Assembly (NCBI GenBank): GCA_946061495.1
Contig: CAMGSV010000082.1
Span: forward strand, 1-10,169
Length of the DNA stretch: 10,169 nt
Source of the DNA: an uncultured Spirochaetales bacterium
Lineage (GTDB): Bacteria > Spirochaetota > Spirochaetia > Treponematales > Treponemataceae
Direction of reading: 5' to 3'
The position numbers and the translations under genes were made by a program. The notes under the pieces were generated by a model. It was not told the origin of the DNA and did no database searches. It saw nothing but the letters and a program-made list of their open reading frames with translations. Shown here in pieces: positions 1 through 6,361 of this stretch (the first letter of the stretch is position 1; each line of letters begins with the position of its first letter).

Positions 1-15
1 ATATTGAAATTTCCC

Positions 16-44
16 TTCACAAAATCAAATTTGTGATTTATACT
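16..44 (+). promoter_or_regulatory. Sigma-70-type promoter of the rex-methyltransferase unit
   Basis: TTCACA at 16-21 (5 of 6 to the -35 consensus) is followed after exactly 17 nt by TATACT at 39-44 (5 of 6 to the -10 consensus). The predicted transcription start is about 50-52, which coincides with the ATG of rex at 51. If right, the mRNA is leaderless or nearly so, and the GGAG at 45-48 would lie outside the transcript and be too close to the ATG to serve as a normal ribosome-binding site. Seen in sequence; promoter function is inferred. Confidence 0.6.
17..36. promoter_or_regulatory. Perfect 7-bp inverted repeat, candidate operator in the rex promoter
   Basis: TCACAAA (17-23) and TTTGTGA (30-36) form a perfect dyad with a 6-nt spacer. 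It covers most of the -35 box and the spacer of the rex promoter, a typical repressor position. Rex proteins often autoregulate and bind palindromes built from TTGTGA/TCACAA half-sites. Here the half-sites point the opposite way to the usual TTGTGA...TCACAA arrangement, so binding by Rex itself is plausible but not established. Confidence 0.5.
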
Positions 45-50
45 GGAGCT

Positions 51-701
51 ATGGCTAAACAAAAAATTCCTGCTACTCCATCAATTCGTCGTCTGCCCTC
101 CTATCTCCACCTCATCAAGCAGGTACGGTCGGAAGGGTATGAATTCATCTCTGGTACTGTCATAGCCCAAGAATTGAACCTTGAGCCCATCCAGGTCCGC
201 AAGGATTTGGCCATCACTGGCATCATCGGGAAACCGAAGCGTGGATATCCTGTAGCACCCCTCATTGCTGCCATCGAACACTTCCTCAGTTGGGATGATG
301 CAAAGAAGGCTATCATTGTGGGAGCAGGAAATTTGGCCACTGCTCTCACCGGTTATGGTGAGTTCCAGTATCACGGACTGAATTTTGTAGCTGCCTTCGA
401 TAAGGATCAAACCAAGGTGGGTACAGAAATTCATGGTGTCACCATTTATTCCATTGATACCATGGCGGAAAAAATCAAGGGGAAGGATGTTTCCCTGGCG
501 ATTTTGACCGTTCCTTCCACCTTTGCCCAGGAGACTGCCGACCTCATTGTTGCGGCCGGAGTGAAGGCCATCTGGAATTTTACCAATGCAAAGCTGAAGC
601 TTCCAGAGGATGTGGTGTGCCAGCAGGAGGACTTGACCTCCGGTTATGCCATGCTCTGCGTCATGATGGATTCCCAGCGTGAGAAACCAGTAAAAGAATG
701 A
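51..701 (+). CDS. rex: Redox-sensing transcriptional repressor Rex
   Basis: Rex is a homodimeric cytoplasmic repressor that reads the NADH/NAD+ ratio; NADH binding releases it from operators of fermentation and respiration genes. This 216-residue protein has the family length. An N-terminal winged helix spans about residues 10-72, with the recognition-helix signature QVRKDLA at 48-54 and the wing GKPKRGYPV at 60-68. A Rossmann fold follows, with the dinucleotide loop GAGNLATAL at 91-99 and an acidic residue ending beta-2 (FDKD, D117). The C-terminal helix EDLTSGYAMLCVMM (193-206) fits the domain-swapped dimer helix. The wing sequence resembles the clostridial branch. The ATG at 51 is preferred over an in-frame GTG at 33, because the GTG lies inside the promoter spacer and operator dyad and has no ribosome-binding site. 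The downstream methyltransferase overlaps by 4 nt, so the two genes are co-transcribed and probably translationally coupled. The call is firm; target genes cannot be seen here. Confidence 0.93.
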   Translation: MAKQKIPATPSIRRLPSYLHLIKQVRSEGYEFISGTVIAQELNLEPIQVRKDLAITGIIGKPKRGYPVAPLIAAIEHFLSWDDAKKAIIVGAGNLATALTGYGEFQYHGLNFVAAFDKDQTKVGTEIHGVTIYSIDTMAEKIKGKDVSLAILTVPSTFAQETADLIVAAGVKAIWNFTNAKLKLPEDVVCQQEDLTSGYAMLCVMMDSQREKPVKE

Positions 702-1771
702 GCATTTTTCCGCACAATACACCCTCCACCCCGCAAGACAAGCCTTTCCAGGAAAAGGTGGCGTATCAGGCACAGCTTTTGCATAATCGCCTCGCAAAGC
801 GGTTCCAGCACCTAAAGAAATGGGCCAGACGAAGTGACATTGGCTGTTATCGGCTCTACGACAAGGATATTCCTGAGATTCCCCTGGCCATCGATGTGTT
901 CCACCTGCAGCAGGAGCACCCTACATCAGCGGCAACCGAAAACCAGCAGGACAGGTACCTCCGAATCTACCTTTACCAGCGTCCCTATGAACGGGATGAG
1001 GGGGAGGAGGAATGCTGGCTGGCAGCAATGAGCCAGGCCGCAGCCCAAGTAGTGGGAGTGGATGCCAGCCATGTGGTGACAAAAACACGAATGCGGCAGC
1101 GGGGAACGGACCAGTACGAAAAACAGGAGACCCAAGACTCCATCACCGGCATTGTGCAGGAGCAGGGCCACCGGTTTTTCGTGAACCTCAGCAATTATCT
1201 TGATACAGGATTGTTCATGGACCACCGCCCCCTGCGGAAACAGGTGGAGGCGGAAGCAGGGGGAAAGGCCCTGCTCAATCTCTTCTGCTACACCGCCTCC
1301 TTTTCCGTCTACGGAGCCGTCGGAGGAGCCAGTCGGGTTGACTCTGTGGACCTGTCCAATACCTACCTGGCCTGGGGAGAACGGAATTTCGCCCTCAACG
1401 GATTGGGTGGGCGGCCAGAATATCGGTTCATCAGAAATGATGTGGCCACCTTTTTGAAGGACACCAAGGACAGCTGGGATCTCATTGTGCTGGATCCCCC
1501 CACCTTCTCCAACTCCAAGAAAACCAAGGACAGCCTGGACATAAACCGTGACTGGCACAAGCTGGTAAACGGCTGTCTTGACCATCTGAATCCCGGCGGC
1601 ACCGTGTATTTTTCCACCAACAGCCGCCAGTTGAAATTCGATGCTGAATTACTGGCAGCTTCTAAAAATGACGGGGAGATTGTGGTGAAGGACATTACCG
1701 CCGCCACCATCCCAGAGGATTTCCGCAACCAGAAAATCCATCGCTGCTGGAAAATCAGCCTCAAATCTTGA
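698..1771 (+). CDS. Stand-alone RlmK-type 23S rRNA guanine-N7 methyltransferase
   Basis: A 357-residue class I SAM-dependent RNA methyltransferase. It resembles closely the C-terminal RlmK half of the E. coli fusion RlmKL, which makes m7G2069 in 23S rRNA. The N-terminal part (about 18-130) carries the family pattern NRLAKRFQHLKKWARR...CYRLYDKDIPE (30-60). The motif VNLSNYLDTGLFMDHR is at 162-177, SAM motif I LNLFCYTASFSVYGA at 193-207, an acidic residue ending beta-2 at D218, and the catalytic-loop DPPTFSNSK at 266-274. No THUMP domain or RlmL half is present, so it should act alone. It starts in an ATGA overlap with the rex stop. The stop is only 30 nt from the convergent end of the efflux gene, and I see no terminator hairpin in that gap. 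RlmI (m5C1962) is a related alternative, but the DPPTFSNSK and CYRLYD motifs favour RlmK. The family is firm; the exact target base is inferred by homology. Confidence 0.88.
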   Translation: MSIFPHNTPSTPQDKPFQEKVAYQAQLLHNRLAKRFQHLKKWARRSDIGCYRLYDKDIPEIPLAIDVFHLQQEHPTSAATENQQDRYLRIYLYQRPYERDEGEEECWLAAMSQAAAQVVGVDASHVVTKTRMRQRGTDQYEKQETQDSITGIVQEQGHRFFVNLSNYLDTGLFMDHRPLRKQVEAEAGGKALLNLFCYTASFSVYGAVGGASRVDSVDLSNTYLAWGERNFALNGLGGRPEYRFIRNDVATFLKDTKDSWDLIVLDPPTFSNSKKTKDSLDINRDWHKLVNGCLDHLNPGGTVYFSTNSRQLKFDAELLAASKNDGEIVVKDITAATIPEDFRNQKIHRCWKISLKS

Positions 1772-1801
1772 GCGAACCGGCGAGCACGAGCCCACCGTCC
1801 C

Positions 1802-3160
1802 CTACTCCAGTCTCGTCATCACCTCCACAGTGCAGGCGGCGGCGGCCAGATTGATTTCCTCCTCCAACAGCTGTAGCTCCTCGGTGATTTTGGCCATGTG
1901 AGCCTGCAGCACATCACGGCGGGAACCATATCCAGAGCTGGCCACCCGCTGGGCCCGCTGCAGGTCAGCTTCCGCAGTCTGAATCTTCAGCCGCTGGTAG
2001 TCGATTCTCAGGCTGGCCATGGTCATGGCGTTGATCTGCCGGGACAGCTCCAGCCTGATGGAGGAGCGGGCCTGCTCCAGATCGAGCTCCACATCCCGCA
2101 GCTGGGACTGGGTGCGGCGCAGCTGGTTCAGCTTCTTGCCGCCATCCCAGAGGGTGGTCTTGAGTCCCAGCGAAAGGTTGACCACCAGATCGGACTTTGG
2201 ATCTGTCTCTCCCTTGAACAGCTTTTCCATGTCCCCGGTGAGGCCGAAAGAAATCTGGAGCGCAATGTCTGGCTTGCCGTACATATTGCCGGAGGCAACC
2301 TTTCGGCTGAATTCCGCCGCATCATGGAGATTCTGGAGAATTGCAAGGGATTCCTGGGCAGGATTCAAGGCAAGGCTTTCCAGCTGGACGGAATCCTGCT
2401 GGGCAAGGGCCACAAAATCCTCCCGAAAGGCTTGGGCCTCAGAAATGAAGCCTATCTGCTGCGTCTCCAGTTGTGGCAGCCCAGTCAGCTCCCGCAGCTC
2501 CAGCAGGATCACCTTCTTGTTGTGGCGAATCTGTTGGAGGCTTAGGGGAACCAGGGCCTCCTGCATCCTAGCCTCCAGCACCTCCTGTTCCAGCAGGACT
2601 CCTTGGGCCTCGGCTGCCACCGTCAGTTCCACCAGCTCACGGGCGTAGGTTTCCTGCTGGGACAACAGCTCCTCCATCTGGAGAAGATACTGGAGCGCCA
2701 GCACCTGGGCCTTGAGGGAGCCACGCTTCTGCTTCCGCAGCGACGAAAGCTGGAGCTGGCGAACCTCCGCCACCGAGGAGTAAATCTGCACGCCGTTGGT
2801 GATTTTTCCCCAGGTAAAAATGGGCTGCTGCAGATCCAGCTGGAAGGTGTAGCCGAAATTGGGCAGGCCGTCGAAGACCTTGAGCTCCTGGTTGGGAATG
2901 GGAACCTCCACCACCACGCCAGGGTCAGCAGGATTTGCCACGGGAATGGAACCGAATTCCCCCACTCCCAGGGTGACACCCTTGATGAGGGGATTGGCAG
3001 TGTAGCTGCCCCCTAGGGTCAGGTCGATCCTGGGATGATAGCCGGCCCGTGCATCCTGTAGGTCCAGCTGGGCCTGCACCAATGACTCCCGTGCCTTCCG
3101 CACGTCAGTGTTGTTCAGCTCCAGGGCCGCCAGCAGATCCGTGTAGGAAAGTGGTTTTTG
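1802..3160 (-). other. TolC/OEP module of the fusion (mature part)
   Basis: This is the C-terminal region of the fusion from residue 1068 on, about 450 residues, which matches a complete mature TolC-type protein. It starts with the usual QKPLSYTDLLAALELNN and has two copies of the OEP architecture: each has helix, strand, strand, helix. Strand-turn signatures are PIFTWGKITNG in the first half and TTLWDGGKKLNQ in the second, and the end YGSRRDVLQAHMAKITEELQL is typical of the last long helix. To work, it must cross the inner membrane and trimerise in the outer membrane, which the RND C-terminus on the cytoplasmic side could not do without the internal export signal described separately. Confidence 0.85.
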
Positions 3161-6100
3161 GGCGGCTGCAGGCGGCGCGGACAGCAGCAGCAGGGGAATC
3201 AGCAGCAGCAGGGACCGCAGAATGGCAGCATCCTTTTTCCTTCTCTTTCGAATCACTGGCTGCCGTTCCGTCATGTAGTACAGCACCGGAATGATGAAGA
3301 GGGTTATCAAAGTTGAGGTGAGAAGGCCGCCGGCAATGGCCTGTCCCAAGGGAGCGTAGATTTCCGCCCCCTCGCCCTTCGCCATGGCCATGGGAACCAC
3401 CCCCAGCATGGTGGTGAGGGTAGTCATGAAGATGGGACGGAGGCGGCTGGCGGAGCCTGCAATGACCCAGTGGCGCAGTCCCTCCTCCGACTCAGCTGTT
3501 CCATCGGCAGCAGAGCGTTCCCGCAGCAGGTTGATGTAGTCTATCAGGATGATTCCGTTGTTCACCACCACACCCCCCAGGGAGATGACCCCCAGCAGGG
3601 CCACCAGACTCATGCTGGAGCGGAACAGCAGCAGTCCCAGCACCACACCGATGAGGCAGAAGGGAATGGTGGCCATAACGATGAGGGGCTGTCGGAACCG
3701 CTGGAACTGCAGCACCATCACGGTGTACACCAAAAACCAGGCGATGGCCAAGGCCGTGATGAGGGAAGGCAGGGATTCACCGATGAGCTCCGTGATGCCG
3801 CCGGCCTGGGTGGAGACACCTGCTGGCAAGGGATGCTCCTTCAGCCACTGTCCCACCCGGCCATCCACCCCCGATGTATCCTCGGAAATCAAGGTGGCGG
3901 ACACGGTGATGGTCTTGGCCCTGTCCGTGTGGTTGATCTGGGATATGGTCTGCTCACGGCGAAGCTCGCTGATGTTGGACAGGGCCACCGGAACGCCGGC
4001 AGCGGACACAATCCTGATGGCGTTGAAGTCGTCCATGGTAATCTCCTTGTCCATCCTGTCGGAATAGAGCCTGATGGTGTACCGGTCGTCTCCGCTACGG
4101 AAGCGTCCCACATCCATTCCCTGGAAAAGGATGGCGCTGGTGATGCCCGCCTCGTAGCTCGACACACCCAGGGAGCTCATGTACTCATGCACCATGTCCA
4201 AGGTCAAAGCCTGGGTGTCAAAGTCCGTGTCCATCTCCACGCTCACCACCTCCGGATCCTGCTGGAGATAGTCTGAAAAATTGGCAGCCACCTGGTACAG
4301 GGACAGCACATCCTCCCCTACAAAGGTGAGACCGTAGCCACCACCGCCGGAAACGTAGCCCAATAGCTTGTCAAAGCCACCGTTGGAGACCTTTGCCGTC
4401 ACGTCGGGGATGGTGCTGGAAATCAGGTACTGCACCTCAAGGATAATCTGATGGATGTCACGATTCCGCTGGGCCACGGGAACCAGCACCACGTGGATGT
4501 AGCCCCCATTGGCCACCTCCTGTCCACTGCCCAGAGACTCCTCCAGCCCCACAAAGAACACCGCATCCTGCACCTCCGGCACCGCCTGGTACAACACATC
4601 CGCCACCCGCTCCATCTCCGCCCTTGTCCTTGACAGGGGATAGCCGCCGGGGAATTGCAGGTTGATGTAGAAGTCGCTGTTGTCCGTGGAAGGCAGGAAG
4701 GCCAGGCCCAGGGAACCGAGAATCATCATGGTGGCCACCAGCACCACCACCGCCAAAAATAGGATGAATTTCCAAGAGGTGAGGCTCCAGTCCAGCATCC
4801 GGCGGTATTTTTCCTCGATGGTGGCCATGGTCTTGTCCACCACCAGCCGCGGCCGGGAAAGCCCTCCAGTTCCCCCGCTGTCATCCGATCTCAGCAGGAG
4901 CTTCATCAGGAAGGGTACAATCACCACAGCAGAAATCAAGGAGGCAGTGAGGGCCATAATGAGGGTCAGGGACACGTCCTTCAGAATCATCCCCACCACA
5001 CCGGACAGGGCCGCAATGGGAACGAAGACCACCACCGTGGTGGCAGTGCTGGCAAAGATGGACAGCCCCACCTCGTCGGCCCCCAGCAGAATGGCGTCCT
5101 CGGGATTGCCCTCCTTCTTGTAGTGGCGGAACACCTGCTCGATCATGACGATGGAACCGTCCACCACCATACCCAGAGCCACCACCATGCCAGACAGGCT
5201 CATGAGGTTGATGGTGACACCGGTGAGTCGCATGGCAATGAAGGTAAAGAGGATGGACAGGGGGATTGACAGGGCAATGATGAGGGTAGCCCTCAGATTG
5301 CCCAGGAACAGGAAGATCACCAGCACCGCCATGATGATGCCACCGATGCCGGAAGAAATCACCGTCTTCATGGAGGCGGAGACAATGCGGCTGTCGTCAT
5401 TGATGGTGTTGAACTCCAGGGCTCCACCGCTTTCCTGCTGGGCCTGAGCCAGCACCGCCTTCACCTCCCGGGCAATGGCCATGGTGTTGCCATCGCTGCG
5501 CTTCATCACCTCCACCAGAATCAGGGGCTGGTACCCGTCGGTGACGTGGTGCTTTGGTTCAGGATAGTCGAGGCTCACCCTGGCCACATCCTGCAGCCGC
5601 ACTACAACCCCGTCTCCAGCGCTACCCACTGGCAGCTGGCGGATGTCATCCAAGGAGGAAAGCTCCCCACGATACCTGATGGCCACCGCCTGCCCCTGCA
5701 TAATGGCGGAGCCCGCAGGAAGGAACTGGTTGCCGTACTGCAGGGTCTGGTACACCGTCAGGGCAGACACACCCCTGACCTCCAACTGGTCCAGCAGCAG
5801 CTCCACCTTCACCTGCAGCTCCTGTCCGCCAGAGACAGTGACGTTGGACACGCCGCTGATAGCCGTCAGTCGGGGACGCAAGGTTTCCTGGATGTAGTCG
5901 GTGATGGCACCCCCATCCGAGTCGCCAGAAACGGAGAAGGAGAAGATGGGCAGCATCTCGGCTCCCCCCACCAGCACCTCCGGTGTCCCCTGGATTCCCT
6001 GGGGCAGCTCCGGCATGAGCCGGTTGATGCGGTCCCGCACCTCGGTGATGCGGTCGTAGGGATCAATGCCGTCACGAAAGGTTATTTCTATAGTACTGAA

Positions 6101-6361
6101 TGAATTGTATGATGAACTTGAAATCGACTTAAAGTCTGGTAGGGTGACAAAGTTATCCTCCAGCACGCTGGTGACATCGGCCTCCACATCCTCCGCATCA
6201 GCGCCGGGGTAGATGGACACCACGATGACGGTGGGAGCCGAAACGTCTCCCATGAACTCGATGTTGATGGAGGAAAGGGCCAGTGCACCGAAGACCCCCA
6301 GCACAATCAGAAGCATTCCGATGACTACCGGATGGCGGACAGCAAAGTGGGACAGTTTCAC
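1802..6361 (-). CDS. RND efflux pump fused in frame to a TolC-like outer-membrane factor
   Basis: The single reading frame encodes 1519 residues. Residues 1-1030 are an AcrB-like RND permease, a proton-driven inner-membrane pump. TM1 lies at about 12-34, a first periplasmic loop has the usual porter sequence (PTVIVVSIYPGADAEDVE from 43), TM2-6 at about 335-490, TM7 at about 532-555, a second periplasmic loop follows, and TM8-12 at about 866-1030. After a basic linker (RKRRKKD, 1038-1044) comes a hydrophobic segment with a signal-peptidase-like AAAQ at 1065-1068, then about 450 residues of TolC/OEP family: helical repeats, strand regions with FTWGK (1182-1186) and LWDGGKK (1404-1410), and long amphipathic helices to the end. 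The start is the GTG at 6361-6359, overlapping the adaptor stop as GTGA, with GGGGAG 8 nt upstream; a longer frame reaching 6409 lacks this support. In TM4 the usual Asp-Asp pair is D401-G402. RND-TolC fusions are known among CusA/CzcA-type pumps of Bacteroidetes. The substrate is unknown. A frameshift joining two genes is the main alternative. Confidence 0.9.
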   Translation of the reverse strand: MKLSHFAVRHPVVIGMLLIVLGVFGALALSSINIEFMGDVSAPTVIVVSIYPGADAEDVEADVTSVLEDNFVTLPDFKSISSSSYNSFSTIEITFRDGIDPYDRITEVRDRINRLMPELPQGIQGTPEVLVGGAEMLPIFSFSVSGDSDGGAITDYIQETLRPRLTAISGVSNVTVSGGQELQVKVELLLDQLEVRGVSALTVYQTLQYGNQFLPAGSAIMQGQAVAIRYRGELSSLDDIRQLPVGSAGDGVVVRLQDVARVSLDYPEPKHHVTDGYQPLILVEVMKRSDGNTMAIAREVKAVLAQAQQESGGALEFNTINDDSRIVSASMKTVISSGIGGIIMAVLVIFLFLGNLRATLIIALSIPLSILFTFIAMRLTGVTINLMSLSGMVVALGMVVDGSIVMIEQVFRHYKKEGNPEDAILLGADEVGLSIFASTATTVVVFVPIAALSGVVGMILKDVSLTLIMALTASLISAVVIVPFLMKLLLRSDDSGGTGGLSRPRLVVDKTMATIEEKYRRMLDWSLTSWKFILFLAVVVLVATMMILGSLGLAFLPSTDNSDFYINLQFPGGYPLSRTRAEMERVADVLYQAVPEVQDAVFFVGLEESLGSGQEVANGGYIHVVLVPVAQRNRDIHQIILEVQYLISSTIPDVTAKVSNGGFDKLLGYVSGGGGYGLTFVGEDVLSLYQVAANFSDYLQQDPEVVSVEMDTDFDTQALTLDMVHEYMSSLGVSSYEAGITSAILFQGMDVGRFRSGDDRYTIRLYSDRMDKEITMDDFNAIRIVSAAGVPVALSNISELRREQTISQINHTDRAKTITVSATLISEDTSGVDGRVGQWLKEHPLPAGVSTQAGGITELIGESLPSLITALAIAWFLVYTVMVLQFQRFRQPLIVMATIPFCLIGVVLGLLLFRSSMSLVALLGVISLGGVVVNNGIILIDYINLLRERSAADGTAESEEGLRHWVIAGSASRLRPIFMTTLTTMLGVVPMAMAKGEGAEIYAPLGQAIAGGLLTSTLITLFIIPVLYYMTERQPVIRKRRKKDAAILRSLLLLIPLLLLSAPPAAAQKPLSYTDLLAALELNNTDVRKARESLVQAQLDLQDARAGYHPRIDLTLGGSYTANPLIKGVTLGVGEFGSIPVANPADPGVVVEVPIPNQELKVFDGLPNFGYTFQLDLQQPIFTWGKITNGVQIYSSVAEVRQLQLSSLRKQKRGSLKAQVLALQYLLQMEELLSQQETYARELVELTVAAEAQGVLLEQEVLEARMQEALVPLSLQQIRHNKKVILLELRELTGLPQLETQQIGFISEAQAFREDFVALAQQDSVQLESLALNPAQESLAILQNLHDAAEFSRKVASGNMYGKPDIALQISFGLTGDMEKLFKGETDPKSDLVVNLSLGLKTTLWDGGKKLNQLRRTQSQLRDVELDLEQARSSIRLELSRQINAMTMASLRIDYQRLKIQTAEADLQRAQRVASSGYGSRRDVLQAHMAKITEELQLLEEEINLAAAACTVEVMTRLE
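3161..3229 (-). other. Internal signal-peptide-like segment at the RND/TolC junction
   Basis: Residues 1045-1067 of the fusion have a classical signal-peptide layout: a basic n-region just before (RKRRKK at 1038-1043), a leucine-rich core at 1050-1060 coded largely by CTG repeats, then SAPPAAA|Q with small residues at -3 and -1. There is no lipobox cysteine, so signal peptidase I is expected. It follows TM12, whose C-terminus is cytoplasmic in RND pumps, so the segment would insert with N-in orientation and send the TolC part to the periplasm. The layout is seen; cleavage is inferred. Confidence 0.7.
3229..3244 (-). promoter_or_regulatory. Ribosome-binding site and ATG out of frame at the fusion junction
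   Basis: On the minus strand AGAAGGA (3244-3238) precedes an ATG (3231-3229) by 6 nt, an excellent initiation site. That ATG is in the +1 frame relative to the fusion and meets TGA after ten codons. One added base between the ATG and the leucine stretch would make it open the TolC signal peptide, starting Met-Leu-Pro. It looks like the relic of a separate tolC start, or a sign of a single-base error or frameshift. Confidence 0.45.

Noticed and set aside
33..50. GTG at 33 as the rex start
   Set aside because: It lies within the promoter spacer and the dyad, has no ribosome-binding site, and adds residues not typical of Rex.
926..1585. Long open frame on the minus strand opposite the methyltransferase
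   Set aside because: Antisense shadow; the + strand shows continuous methyltransferase motifs over the same bases.
1772..1801. Bidirectional terminator between the convergent methyltransferase and pump genes
   Set aside because: The 30-nt gap has no stem longer than about 3 bp and no T-run.
3181..3211. CAG/CTG triplet repeats as a phase-variable microsatellite
   Set aside because: Only two runs of four CTG codons in a Leu-rich signal segment; slippage by whole triplets would not switch the gene off.
3470..4276. Long open frame on the + strand opposite the pump
   Set aside because: His- and Gln-rich antisense translation of a normal RND periplasmic domain, with no family features.
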